NCBI GenBank assembly: GCA_904063045.1
Contig: CAJFCJ010000006.1
Location: 1,461,745-1,525,744, forward strand
Source of the DNA: Dimorphilus gyrociliatus
Taxonomy: Eukaryota > Annelida > Polychaeta > Dinophilidae
Length of the DNA stretch: 64,000 bases
Direction of reading: 5' to 3'
Shown: piece after piece, positions 23,767 to 36,800 of the stretch
Numbering within the stretch: the stretch's first letter is position 1
How the letters are laid out: every line of letters starts with the position of its first letter
Position numbers and translations under genes: made by a program
The notes under the pieces: model-generated
Told to the model about the DNA's origin: nothing
Database searches by the model: none
Seen by the model: only the letters and a program-made list of their open reading frames with translations

Positions 23767-24940
23767 ATTTACGTGTTTTGGTGAAAATTCTTATATCGCG
23801 TAGATTACTAGTGAATGCTAAGAATGATTGAAATGCAGGGGAGTATAGAGCAGATCTGCGTATTTTACTGTTACTATGGATACGGGTAGGCGTAAAAAGA
23901 AAGTCTTTTATATTTCTTGTTTACCTTTCCATTTTCGGGTAAAAATGAGGTTAACGAATAAGTTTCTTTCCTTCTTAAAAGACATTACTAATTATGAAAA
24001 TGAAGCAAAGTAAAGAAAATGGAAGTTTGTTCTCCTTTCACATAGATTGTATTGCTAGGTGGGTGGGACAAAAGTCAACTATCTTTTTATGTTAAATATT
24101 AACTACCTATACGAAGCACATTGTATATTTTTCTGATTCTTTTACCTAATTTCCTGATGCTTTACATTTAGAATATACTTTACTCGTCTTAGGCCTACGA
24201 GTTTTTTTTTTTAATAATGACCAATAGCAGGGAAAAAGTAGCGACAGTTTGTCAGTCATTATACAACAGCTATGCGTGTAGCGTTTTACTGTATCCGGTT
24301 ATTTATAAATGTTAAAAAGGAATAAAAAAAAGGATTTTTAACAAAGATATAAAGGAGTCAATTTAGTTCTTTTGTATTCATATAGCAGATTTAACCCTGA
24401 GTAGTGAATAAAATGCTTAAGTTTGTAAGGATATGTATCCTTCGCACAGTTGAAAATTAATTGATCAGAGTAAAGAAAGAGAAAGTCGTTTCTTCATTCG
24501 TATCTCATGCCAACACATTTGAACGTCGGCACGAAAGACGTATCTTTGATGTCAGAAGATTAGCTAGCCATATTTAGGCTTAATTTAGTATCTTCTTTCG
24601 TTTTCTGTTGTCTTTTATAAGAGAAGTCCTTAAAAGAAACAGATCAGGGTCAGAGAAAGAAAAGGTTTCTTTTATAATTTCCGTGCAATCATACAATCAC
24701 GGCAGATATCAATTGCCCCATCTTTATTATATGACTATAAATAGAAGATTTATCACAAAAAGCAATAGAACGTAGCCGGTTACGTGGTGTTAATTAATGA
24801 AATTATGGGACTGCTCTCGAAATGAAACAGATATGGCAATATTGTTTTGTTATTCGTGTGGTTACTTTTAAAAAAATAAGTAAGCCGCTAGGCGTCTAGG
24901 CGACAATCGCGTCATCCAGTTGATATATACGTTTTTAACG
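23767..24940. other. Intergenic between sarcospan and an intronless GPCR
   Basis: Upstream region of two diverging genes. No coding exon was seen. It contains an imperfect direct repeat, GATCAGAGTAAAGAAAGAGA near 24463 and GATCAGGGTCAGAGAAAGAA near 24643. Confidence 0.5.
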
Positions 24941-25837
24941 ATGAATAACTCAAGCCTTCCATCACCCTCGGATGAGTTCAGCAAGGTTTATTTGAAATAT
25001 CCTCAATTATTTCTCATATTGCTTGGCCTCGTCGGACATTTACTTAGTATTTGGGCGTTTCTCGAAAGGACGTCTAGAAAAGCAGCTTTGTTTAATATTC
25101 TCGCTGCCCAAAGTATTTCTCTCCAGCTCGTCTTCGTTAGCAACTTATTCAATTGGATTTCAGAGTATACTTCCAATAAACTTGTACATAGACCGTTCGC
25201 CTGTCATCTTCATGCTTTTGTTGCGAAATCTGCCTACTTTTCAGCTTTATGCCTATCATTTTATGCTTGCATCGAAAGGTTCTCCTATCTTGTCTATTCT
25301 AAAACGTTCGGAGTCGGAAGAATTAGAATAGCAGTTGTCTTTACAATTATCGTATCCCTAGTCGTCCATTTAAACGTCTCAACAACTTATGGAATTTTCT
25401 ATTCAAAAGAAAGAGCCGACTATTTTTGTTATCAAATGTTAACGAAAATTGAACGACTAGTATTTAATGTTGCCGGTCTACTGTTTGAATTCTTATTAAC
25501 GGATTGTGGAAGAGTTTTTTTATTAGTTAGAATTATTCACAATTCTGATAATACGGACTTTTCTAGGATGATTTATTCTTCAAATATATTCCAGCTCATC
25601 TTCAGTACGCCTCGGCACCTTTTAAGAATCACAGAATTGAAAGATGAACATTTTAAATATTCCTATTTGGAGGTTATTCATACTTCATTCCTGTTAAGCG
25701 TTTCTTGTCATTTCGCCTTTTATTTAGCTACTTCCAAGGATTTTAGGAAAGCTTTGAGGCTCTTCAGAGAACAGACTGAGGGTGATGTTGTTCTAAACAT
25801 AGACTTACCGGACGAAGATCAAAATACGAGTTTCTGA
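24941..25837 (+). CDS. Divergent rhodopsin-like GPCR, single exon
   Basis: An intronless frame of 298 residues with seven hydrophobic segments; TM1 starts about residue 22 (LFLILLGLVGHLLSIW). Cysteines before TM3 (FACHLHAF) and in extracellular loop 2 (DYFCYQ) can form the class A disulfide. The DRY box is IERF (E-R retained), the TM1 Asn is replaced (GLVGHLLS) and no NPxxY is seen in TM7, so it is a derived receptor. The ligand is unknown; peptide-type chemosensory receptors are one possibility. The start ATG 24941 gives MNNSSLPSP with an N-glycosylation site. Intronless structure among intron-rich neighbours suggests origin by retrocopy or membership of a lineage-specific expansion. Confidence 0.72.
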   Translation: MNNSSLPSPSDEFSKVYLKYPQLFLILLGLVGHLLSIWAFLERTSRKAALFNILAAQSISLQLVFVSNLFNWISEYTSNKLVHRPFACHLHAFVAKSAYFSALCLSFYACIERFSYLVYSKTFGVGRIRIAVVFTIIVSLVVHLNVSTTYGIFYSKERADYFCYQMLTKIERLVFNVAGLLFEFLLTDCGRVFLLVRIIHNSDNTDFSRMIYSSNIFQLIFSTPRHLLRITELKDEHFKYSYLEVIHTSFLLSVSCHFAFYLATSKDFRKALRLFREQTEGDVVLNIDLPDEDQNTSF

Positions 25838-26974
25838 TAAAGTGACGGCCCGAAGCAAGAAGACGCCAATCACCCTACTTGCATATAGATGGTTGAATGT
25901 AATGAGATATGATTAACACTTCAAATATTTGGTGGAGGTGCGGTAGCGACTATGCGTATGCTCCATCTATCGCCTTTTTGGAAGAGTACGGTGCGTTGGA
26001 TAATAAACAAGTCAACATAATCAATGGTACAATTCTCTTACTCTTGTAGAAAAGTGACTGGAATTAAGTGCTTGAGACTAATTATATACTTGATACAAAG
26101 TAATTACCAAAAAAGTTATTAATGAAGAATCTTGTAACATTTTGCAAATATCTATCTTAGTTTCTTGCAAGTTTTTTCGACCTTCTCTTTCTTTCGACTC
26201 TTCTTCATTTCTCTTCTTCCCTATCTCTGACTACTTTTTCTTCCTCTCTCTCTCTCTCTCTCTCTTGATTGTACTTTTAATTTATTCTGAGTTGAATCAA
26301 GATAATCTGCTTTTGCATTATTATGTATAATAAGTAAACAAAGGATTTCAAAAATATAACATACTGATACTTAGACATGTTTCAAGGCTAGACTCGTTGT
26401 TTTCCCATTTACCATACAAACGTTAAGTAAAGTTGAAAACGGAGCAATTTATGGTCAGAATTTATTACTTTATACGTTTACCAGATGGCACTACTGAATT
26501 GCAAATTAAGGCTCTTTATCAAAGTTGTTTGTTTGACTAAGTAGTTCCAGAGTTTATAATTTTCCTTATAGTGTTTGTAAGTAGGGAAAAAACATGAAAG
26601 AAATGAGAAATGTACGAAATACACGAAATACACAAAAATTAGTTTTTATCTGTCAAAAGCTCGTAATTATAGGTCGACGGAGATGACTACTATTATAGCA
26701 GAAAGAGAAGGTTTGCAGGTCTCTACTCCGTTTGTAATCATAGGTATAAGTCAATAAATGTATGACGTAAAAAGCGTGCATATATTTAAAGTATGTTAAA
26801 AATTGATAGAAATAAACAGCTTTAATATGAACGTATATATCAGATAAGATATATAATAGAATACTGCAAAGACATTTTGTCTATCGTATAATAAAATATC
26901 TTAAAAAGCAAGATTTCTACTAATTAAAAATATATTGAAAAAGAAAAATTCCGGTACTACTAGGAGACCAAAGT
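25838..26974. other. Intergenic; possible missing 5' exons of the channel gene
   Basis: Mostly non-coding, with a CT-rich tract near 26249-26266. A short stretch at about 26673-26741 is flanked by ag and gtataag and could encode MTTIIAEREGLQVSTPFVII, so it may be an upstream exon of the following receptor. No amino-terminal domain was found. Confidence 0.4.
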
Positions 26975-28524
26975 ATGGATTTTTTTGGAAAGCATTTTAA
27001 CGTCAGTTCAGTAAATGTAAGGAATTAAATCTTTAAATACTTATTTTAAAGTGGAAATTTAAAGGGTTTTTTTTGTATCAAGCTGGAGATATTCCACGAG
27101 AGACAAGTTGATAAATTTGGAAGAGTAACTTGGAAAGGAATCTGTATTAATATGCTAAATGAATTGGCTAAATCGTTTAATTTTACCTATAAATTAACGG
27201 AAGCACCAGATAGAAAATTTGGTTCAGTAGATAAGAATGGAGAGTGGAATGGTTTAGTGCGAATGGTTATAGATAAAGTATTTACTATATGTTTTAATTA
27301 GATATAAAATGTAAATTAATATGTATTTATGTTTTTCTTCCTTTATCCTCTTCTTCAAGAAATCTGATTTTGCGATAGGTAAGCTTACTGTCAATAAGGA
27401 GAGATCGGAAGTAATAGATTATAGCGTTCCTTTTTGGCAAGAAAACTCGGTTATGGTAATGAGAAGAAAAGAATATATAGACTATAGTACTGTCTTTATA
27501 AAACCTTTCTCTTGGCAAGTTTGGCTTTTTATTGGTCTATGCATTCCAATAATTTCTTTCGTATATTCAATTTTCGAGTTTTATTCGGTGAAGAAGAAAG
27601 GAAATATGAAAAAATCTCTATTTTCATTGTTCGCAAGGTCAATTTGGTTAGTATCGGGTGCCCTATTAAAGCAAAGCGGTAATGATGTATTGATAAGAAC
27701 AGGATCGTAGATCAATAGATATTATAGCTCTATTGGATAGCCCTCCCATAGACTTGTTCATTCAGCTAATTTAATTGAATTAAATTGATTAACTGTCATG
27801 GAGGAGTTATAACTTATTTAAAAAGATATCTATTAATCTACGTGTAGGTTTCAAATCGATCATTAGTTGTGTTTGGCTGTTTTCTATAATGATCTGTGCC
27901 ATATATAATGGTAATTTGATAGCGTTCTTTACAAAACCAAAGCCTAATTTAGAGATTTCAACTTTGAGGGATTTGGCCGAACAAAGTAGATTTAGCTATG
28001 GTCTTTTGGAGGCTTCCGCCTTGCATGTACTTTTTCAGGCGTCAACTAATGGCGTTTACAATACCTTATTAAGAAATAGTATAGGCTTTTCAAGGAATCG
28101 AGTACAATCACATGCAGAAGGAATTCAGCGGGCTTTAACTGGAAATTATGTTTATCTATCAGAAAAATCTGGTGTTATACGGTCGCTTTATAACGGTGAC
28201 TGTTTATTAAAAATGGCGGATGAGCAATTTTTCCCATCCTATCAAGCTTTTATATTTGGTAAGGGTTCAAATTATCTTGAAGCATTCAACTCGAAAATAT
28301 TGAAAATGAGGGAAACAGGAATGATAGACAAGTGGAAGGACGAATTCTATCCGAAGGACATTTGTAGTTTAAAGGCAAACAATAATGGCTCATCCGTTGT
28401 GGCCACAATATTGCACTTTGAGGGAGTGTTTTCTCTTTTCTTAACTGGATTAGTATTGGCCAGTTTCATTTTACTGGTAGAGCGTTTATTATTTTGGCGA
28501 AGAATGAACAGAAGGGTAATGTAG
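26975..28524 (+). CDS. Ionotropic receptor-like channel without a visible amino-terminal domain
   Basis: Four exons (26975-27016, 27083-27277, 27360-27678, 27848-28524) join in phase to 410 residues. S1 spans residues 1-110 (GRVTWKGICINMLNELAK) with GKLTVNKERSEVIDYSVPF, in which the ligand-binding Arg is kept. M1 is QVWLFIGLCIPIISFVYSIF and the pore is SIWLVSGALLKQSG. M3 is FSIMICAIYNGNLIAFFT, a variant of the gate motif. S2 is long and M4 is SLFLTGLVLASFILLVERL. LSE in S2 may supply the acidic ligand contact. The length and lack of ATD resemble protostome ionotropic receptors, although 5' exons could be missing. The first exon is the least certain part. Confidence 0.78.
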
Positions 28525-28623
28525 CGCCATCTTCAGACGTCTCTGTAAGGAAAGAGTTTAGTGTAATATCGTGGGAGGAAATTAAGTATATGTCACAAAA
28601 AAAAAAAAAAATACTGCTGAAAA

Positions 28624-31120
28624 TTAGTGCTTTTCAGTACATATTCGTAGGAGAGTGAGGGGGTGGAGAATGTTGGAAGGCGGTGAAGGAGAAGAATAAG
28701 AGAAATGGGTGGACACAAAAATTACGGACTTGGTACGAAAAAAATGACTTAGTACTAACGAAGCTTCGAGGTGAGAGTCGTGAAGTAAGCGTAGAACTTC
28801 CTTTGGTGATATCTTTCGCTTATGATCGTCGGTATGTAGACTAGCGGGAGTAAAAACGTTTGTTGACGAAATGAACGAGCTGGATGCTAATGAATGAGAT
28901 AACGTTGTTTTATCCTCTTCCCCTTTCCCATTCCATGAATAGCGTTTTTGGATAGCACATTCCGGTTTGGGCGGTTGATTTAAGTCATGAGTAGTACTGG
29001 CAGTCCAATAACGTTTATCTCTGGACAATCGTCGATGGTTTAATTTCGATTTCGTTTCTTCGTCTATGCAGTCCAAATCGGAAGATGAAGAACTGACGGA
29101 TAATCGATCGGTTGCGAAGACATGCCGTAGTTGATCTATCCTTGGTGAAAGTTGTTTGTTCCTGGCTCCACTCACAGTTGCTGCTCTTGACCTGATTTCT
29201 GTTTGTTCCACATGGCCGGATGAGGACGTGTCTAACAACTCCATACTCATACTGACATTATTTGAAAGTCTTTCTGCCGCTTTTTCTTCTAACGCAACCT
29301 GAGATAAAAGTTCTGTGGAACTAACCTTCTCACTAACAGGGTATTCCATAAGGCTAGAGTTTCTCCTCCCACTCCACAATTCTACATATGCTTTTTTGGC
29401 GTTCGTTATATCTTCGTACCATTTACTGTTGTTTGCAGTAAAAGTGTAGACACAATTAACACAACCAAACTCATTAATATATGCTAAAGAGAACATAGTA
29501 TCTTTGAGAAATATAGGCTTAACCAAGTCTAACCTCATGGGTGGCTTGATTACCCTAACTCTACTTTCCGCTTTTTTCGAGCGTTTCGCGACTAGAACGA
29601 GATCGGTGAATAGAAAGAGTATAATTTCTTGCGATTTTACGCTCACGCCTTCTTTCATCTTTAGATATCCTTCTTTGATTAGACGCCTCCTATAGTGTTC
29701 TCCGCAAACCGCCATAGGAGAAGAAATATCATATTTTAAGGCGTCTTGTAAATGAAAATACACTTCTTCCGGATGAGTGTCTATTAAATCGAAACTTTCT
29801 ATTCGTTGCGTAATATTAAGTAATTTGGCCTGTTGATCATGTATTTGTATCTGTTCATTTACTGAACTTACAAAACTCTTAATACGATTTAAAGTCAACC
29901 CTAATTTACGTTTGTCGCACTCATCGTCGGTACATTCCAATAATCTTTGTAGAAGTAAAACGTGCCGTGTTATATGTTGCATAGGACTGCTTAAATAACT
30001 AGCAACATCCAATTTGTTCAAGTTCGTATGACTATTCGCCCAGGTATAGAATTTCTGAAAGGCTGTATTCCTCTCGCGTTCCTCATTGATGTATTCCTTA
30101 CATTTTTCCATTTTAAGATTATATTGATATTCTTCTAAGAATAGATCTCCGAATTCGTACAATTCTTCCAAACTAGCTGAATTAACAGGTCTCTTACTCT
30201 CTCGTATTTTTCTTATAAAAGGCGATATGACGTCATTCCACCTCCTACAGCATTGTACATAGACGTCGTTTAGATTGAAAACGATTTTGTCAATATCAAC
30301 ACCTCCTAATAAATGTTCATTCGTCAAATGTCTTAACGGTCGTACGAATACGTCAACTATAATTTTTAATTTAAGAGCATAGTTCGCCTCGAAGTGTAAA
30401 ATTTCCCACACTACACTTTGCTGCTGGCGTTCGCTCTTTGATAGGCCTTCATCAGATATTACAGCATTCCATTCGGATTCTAATTCGATGGCTCCGGGAT
30501 CAAATTCCAACGATTCGCTACGTTTTGGTAAGCGTTTACCAAATTCAGTAAGGCGTCTGGTAAGGGCATCATCAATCCCCTGAGATCTTATTTTTAATGA
30601 CGGTGAACCTTCGTCGTCTGATTTACGATGCTTGTTGGTCTTTATAAAAAAAAGATAAAAAATTATTTAACTGAACCGAAAGCGTATAGCAAAGTAATAT
30701 AACAGCAGAAATCAATTTCTCAATGAAACAATAAGGAAAAAAGAACTGAAAGAATACTAAAAAAAGGCCAATTAATTAAATATATATAACATATATACTA
30801 TATATATATATACACATTTATATATATATATATACTGTATATATACATATGAATAAATAATTATATATATATATATATATATATATAACCATACGGATTA
30901 TATAATCTATTAAGATAGAGTTTACATTTCTATATTAGAAAAGTCATAAATATTTAAGACGACAATCTAAAACAAAAAATAATAATAGAAAAGAAGCTTT
31001 TCCTACTGTTTTAGGTCTTTCATTAACTTTTTGAACCTTTTTAGACGCCATACTTTCGTCAAAATCAACAAAAAATTGTAAGGCATCTCGCTGTAGTTTA
31101 GCAATATTCGTCGCCGACAT
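28624..31120 (-). CDS. PLEKHG5: RhoGEF with DH and PH domains, PLEKHG5-like
   Basis: Guanine nucleotide exchange factor for Rho GTPases. Two exons (31120-31007, 30639-28624) join in phase to 709 residues. The DH domain runs from about residue 109 to 290 (SERQQQSVVWEILHFEANY, SSPMQHITRHVLLLQRLLE). The PH domain follows at about 350-450 (RLIKEGYLKMKEG, EIILFLFTDLVLVAKR, VIKPPMRLDLVKPIFL). The SESEWN-type leader before DH and the MKEG start of the PH domain match PLEKHG5/Syx better than other GEFs. The remainder is Ser-rich and low in structure. It is shorter than the roughly 1000 residues of vertebrates. Start ATG 31120 lies 45 bp from a TGACGTCA octamer. Confidence 0.85.
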
Positions 31121-31164
31121 CGTTCGATGTACAACTGACGTCGAATTCTAGCGAAAGCGTCTCC

Positions 31165-31172
31165 TGACGTCA
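31165..31172. promoter_or_regulatory. TGACGTCA (CRE/ATF-like) in the RhoGEF promoter
   Basis: Perfect palindromic octamer 45 bp upstream of the RhoGEF ATG, in CpG-containing sequence. Confidence 0.5.
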
Positions 31173-31526
31173 CTAAACTCGTACTCGATCAACTATTATC
31201 GGTGATATATATATATATATATATATATATACACCGTATATACTAAAATATATTTCTACACATATATAGACTATATTCTGAAAATCGAATGCTTATTTTT
31301 AGATGACCTAAAAGTAATAATTCTAGAGTTTTTAAAGGGTTCTACCTAAAAATGTATAGGATATATAAGTATATATATCAATATATACTAATATATACAT
31401 ATATATTTCAATTAAAATATCTCTATTCCCTCATTTGCATCACGAGATCGTGAAAGAAAAAACGTATATTGTATACATAATATTGTATACTCATATAAAT
31501 TTATTCAATTTGATCTTTTTATACAT

Positions 31527-32659
31527 TTAAAGCACGCCAACGCAAGGTGTCACCCTGGGGAATTTCAATCGCCTAGTAAAATAGCGTCTAATTTCCACAA
31601 ACACTTCTTTACAGGCCCATATCTAAAATACAAAACTATTTTATAAGAAAATAGGAGAAATATACGGTAGAATTATAAGATTCGTGAGTAATTGCCAGAA
31701 AAACTTGTCTTAATTGACGTCTCACTTTTCAGTTATAGGTAGACGCATCTCTGTTATTGAGTGGAGTATTAGGAAATATGTAGAAAAGTGATATGAAAGT
31801 GTGGGCGAGGTCAAACTCTCGAGTGCTCGCATCGGTAAAACATCTCTTGTCATTAATACTAAAAGAACGGATCATTTTAATAAGAACATATTTAAATAAA
31901 TAGTTGACTAAGGCTAAATTGTAATTTTATAGTTTTCACAGTATTTTAAGCAGGTGCCATCTGGTGTTCGCAAAAAGTTTACAAGCTTTAAATTAGATTG
32001 TAATACAACAACCAACCTAACAATATAGCCTTTTTCCAGTTCAACAGTTTTGTTATGACTCGACCTATTGTAGGGAATAATAACTGTGGCGTTTGATTAT
32101 TGACAATTTTGTCAGTTTTTAAGATAAAAATCTCTAATAATATATAGGACGTAATAAACCATTTGTAAAATTAGATGAAGACACTAATAAAGAGCCAATG
32201 CATTAAAACAGAAAGAGGTCTAGTTAAAAGATATCAGGTTGCTAACGAGCAACAAAATATATTCTGATACAACGATAGAAGCAAATTCGTATCTGTTTAC
32301 GGTAGAAAAGTAAAATTGCTATACAATACCAACGTCAAGCCAAGTTACCTACATTCAAACAGTCAATAAGTCAGGTAAATAATAATAGAAATCGTTAATG
32401 AAAGAAGATATGTCCATAAATGAACAATTCTTTAATCTCTTTTATAATCTATTCTCCTTTCCTTAATTACGTATAGATGGACAGCAAAATTGAGTATACT
32501 CCTATAGTGACGTCAATTAACTCTTCCCACAGGGTAGAGTACGCATGCGCCCTAAGCCAAAATATTCTATACTTTTCTTTTTTTGACAAGATAAAAATAC
32601 AACAATTGTGGAAAATTACAGTTCAATTGAGCCCTTTACATAAATAAATAAATATACAG

Positions 32660-32691
<32 letters not shown>

Positions 32692-33508
32692 CGTACAATA
32701 ATTACAGAGTACTAGGTTAAGAATGGAGATATAAAAGAAATGAAACTAATAAAGGATTTAATCATTAAATTATAAATATAATGCTGCTGTGGAAGTATAG
32801 ACTATAAATATATTCTAAAAAAAAAAAAAAGAAAAAAAAAGATCTTTAAAAAACAAACAAAAGAAAATCTATAAAAGCTTTAAAAACACTTGGAAAAGAG
32901 ATGTTCGTTTTATTATCTTGATATTAATTTTTTAAAGCTTAATTGTTATATTTTTTGAATAGATACTCAAAAATCATAGTCATAACATGTGACTGAAAAC
33001 AAATATGAAATATGATGCTTATATCTAACACTAACCGTTAATTAGACTGTTAGGTGAGATTGAATTAATACGGGGGAAAAGGGATACATATATAAATTTA
33101 TACTTTTTATATGTTATATATTCTATTATATATATATATATATATATATATGTATAGGGTTTTTTTGAATTTTATTCAAACGAATATATATCTATGATTG
33201 GCAGAGAGAGAGAGAGAGAGAGGGAAATGCTAGCTTAATTATTGTCATATTTTTAATAATGAAATTTTTGAAAGATCGTAGGAAAAAACGAGGGCAAGGA
33301 GGACCCTTTCAATTCTTATTATACTTAAAATAAATGAATATCACATAGAGACAACGGAAAATCTTTTACAAATGCTAATCTTTTGAAATAATTGCTAATA
33401 TGTTAAATAATAGTAGTTATATACCGTATATACTAATATATACAATATATATTTAATATATATCTATCTAGTAATATACAAGATACAATATATAATATAA
33501 CATATACT

Positions 33509-33541
<33 letters not shown>

Positions 33542-33822
33542 GGTGTATATACTTATAATTTATACATGCAGTATATAAAATTTTCTTTCTAATATACCTT
33601 GAAACTAAACGACCTTCGTAGCATCGTCTAATTGCAAGACTGACGCAAAAAGCGTCGCCCACGACTTGCAACAGATTTTTGTATCTATATAAATTAAATT
33701 TTTTGGCCTACCTTATCTAAAATAAGGGGTATTCCAGGTTGTAATCCTTGGTCGATGGCGAATCTTCGCCTATCCGAAGTAAGTTTGTTCATATTCTGCG
33801 ATTCTGTTCTGTTCAAAAGCAT
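31527..33822 (-). CDS. Candidate 85-residue orphan gene, three exons
   Basis: Exons 33822-33712 (FAIDQGLQPGIPLILDK), 33664-33614 (SWATLFASVLQLDDATK) and 31622-31527 (IWACKEVFVEIRRYFTRRL, ending CVGVL) all join in phase 0 with good splice sites. Together they make 85 residues ending at a stop. Their composition is far less AT-biased than the surrounding DNA. The roughly 2-kb second intron is microsatellite-rich and unusually long for this window. I do not recognise the protein. Alternatively, the first two exons could be alternative 5' exons of the RhoGEF, whose exon at 30639 also starts in phase 0. Confidence 0.42.
32508..32556. promoter_or_regulatory. CRE-like plus NRF1-like motif pair
   Basis: TGACGTCA at 32508-32515 is followed about 30 bp later by TACGCATGCGCCC, an NRF1-type motif. 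The same two motif classes mark gene starts elsewhere in the window, so this may be a promoter with no gene assigned to it. Confidence 0.35.
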
Positions 33823-36800
33823 GCCGTATCGCTAAATGGGTAGCGATAAAGAATCTTTAAGGTCGTATAAGTGTTTATATTGTATGTATAACAATATAAC
33901 AAAAGTTACGTATTCCAATATATTATTAATATACGTCTACTGTAATATATATATTTATACACAAATAATATAAACTTATATGTATATACTGTTAAATTTT
34001 TCTATTTATATAGTTTCATTTATTTAAATATACTGTACATACGTATATAACTAGAACACTTTTTTTTTTACCGTTTTGTTTTTTATTCGATGGAAAAAAA
34101 CTTATCGTTTTCTTGGCAAAATCATAACTTCCTTCCGGCGATAAAAACATATCCACGATGGTAAGAAAAATGTATCGGTTTGAAGGAAGCTATGTCATAA
34201 ACATCTGCGAGGCATCAGCTAATTTTATAGCGTCGTTTTGTAAGGGAAGCCAGTTAGTTACACGACTGCAATTCTAGGCCTATCATATGTTGAAAATCGT
34301 TGATAGATATTCTTAAGGATTAGAGTGAGGGTGGCAGGGAAAGAAAGTGTATGTCTATGTGTGTATGTATGTATGTGCAAGAGAGAGAGAGAGAGAGAAT
34401 GAAAAAATTAGAGGTGAGAGAGTGGAAGAGTGCGAGAATAAGAGAGTGAGAGGAAAGTGAGAGGGGAACGGAAGAAAAAATATAAAAGAGAACGGAAAAA
34501 TTCTATTTTTTTTTATTCAGTAAAGAAAATGAAAAGAGAGTAGAAGAAGAAGAAAAAGAAGAAGAAATAAGAATTAGATCGTGTATGAACCAAAAGAAAA
34601 GAGTACATTCTCTGTTGTCTTACTCTACTTTAGAATATTTCATTTTAGTAACCATAAAAGAAAAAAAATTTCTTCTTCTTCTTTTAACCATTCGGAGTCT
34701 CTTTTTTTTGTTTTATTTTTAATTCTCGTTTCGTTTCCTCCCCTTTCCTCTTTTCCTGTTTTTTTATTATCTTTTTTTGTCTCTTCAAGGTCTCAAAATA
34801 TTAAAATCGAAGAAAAAGAAAGAAAACGAAATATAAAAGAAACAATTATTCCTATTATTAAGCCTATTCTTAAGGAATCAGTATATGAGACTATATAAAG
34901 TATATATATATATATGTAATATACCGTATATCTAGTACATGAAATTATGCTGAAAGTTAGATAATGAGAGTGAAAAGAAAATTAGAACGCCATCTACAGA
35001 CTACAGTAAACACTAGTGTTATTATTTTAATCCTTAAAGATTGTTTACTGACGTCCACATCTGACACGTAATTGATTTCCAATGAATTATATATCTTAGA
35101 CGATCTGTCGCGTTATCAAAAAAACCTGTCTTGCATTCTTTAGTGTTTTTATACTCTTTTCTTTTATTTTTAATTTAAATTGGAAGACAAATCTTTTTTC
35201 ATAAGGATATCTCATGTCCTTAACTATTGTTATTTAGTTTATAAGTAATATATATATATATATATATATATATACTGGTATGTAAAAGGAAATAAATTAT
35301 ATTGGTAATAAATTAAAAAAAGATTACTAAATTTAATAGTAAGTTGTCAAGGGCTACCTATTTAGAAAGGTGTCGACTGTTGACCGACTTTTAAGTCAGT
35401 TAACTATAATATTAGAATATAATATATAAAGTTTTAGTAATATTTTTGTTATCAATTTTATAAACTGTATTAAAACCAACTTTCAGCTTTTACTGTTTAA
35501 ACTTTATAAGAGAGGATAGAGATAGTGAAAGAGAGAGAGTGAGAGATTGAAAAAAAAAAAAAGAGTTAAATTTGTACGCCTACTACACCAATAAACAAGT
35601 CATAGATATTTTACAGTTAGATAAAAAGAAGGAGTGGAGGTGAGAGAAAATAGCGGAAAAAGAAAGAAAGAATGAGAGAGAGAGAAAGAAAGAAAGAAAA
35701 GGGAAATAAGAGAAAAAAAGAAAAGAAAAAGAGTCTAGATGATGAGAAGAAAAGAATGGGTCTATAATATAAGTTTAAATTAAAATATATTCTCTAAATA
35801 AATTTTACGGGGTTAAGGCGCATTATTCAAATTGACAATGAAAGGAATTCTTATTCAATCTCGTTTTTTAATTGAAAATAAGCTAACAAAAAATATGACA
35901 ATAATGAACTATAGTTAAAATTTTATATATATATTTATATATATTCATAAAATTGACGACAATTCTTAAGCAACCAATTAAAATCTAATATTTCAAAATT
36001 TTAAATAGATAATTAGATATAATTATATAAACAGGAAGGACTATATTTAAAATAGAAATTTTTAATGGAAAATATAAGCTTTTTGTACAATTGTAACATG
36101 ATTCATTCCAAAATTAGCTACTAAAAATAATAACACACTCGTATTGACAGAAAACTTGTACTTTAAATTAAAATGATAGGAAATTATGTAAATAAATCCT
36201 TACCTTAGTTTTTATCATTTCATTATTTAAATGTTTCCAATTCATTTAATATGAATTTCTGAATTTATCCTATGTTTATTTATAGTGATAAACTTGTTCA
36301 CATTCCTCTTTTTTAGCACAAAATAGTAAATATGCCGTACAACCTATATATATATATATATATATAAATATAGATATATACAGTTTACTATATACTGTAT
36401 ATATATATAGATATATATATAGTGTCGTTAAAAAATTTTTGTTGATATCATTTATGACTTTGTTCTCTCTCCCTATCTTACTAGTGAATACATACAGTAT
36501 ATATCTATTCTTTTCTTAAGTAATTTTAAATTAACAATAACACGTATTAAGTAGACTTAGACCAGTTAGGGTGTTTTTTTATTTAGTTTGCTAATTAATA
36601 GGAAAATAGAAGTTGAATAGGAGTTTGAAATATAGAAGATTTAGATTATATACAAATAAAATCTATATTTAGGCCATCTTGCAATCTCGTTTTAACTTTT
36701 CCAACTTAAAAGTGCGTTGAAACCTTGTCAGAAGGAGAGGAAAATACATTTTTAATGAGATTTGTGACCATAGGAAATTTTCTGGATATATACAAAAATC

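Noticed and set aside
34581-34898. Open frame of 105 codons
   Set aside because: It is a homopyrimidine/homopurine tract translated as F, S and K runs, without a family or splice support.
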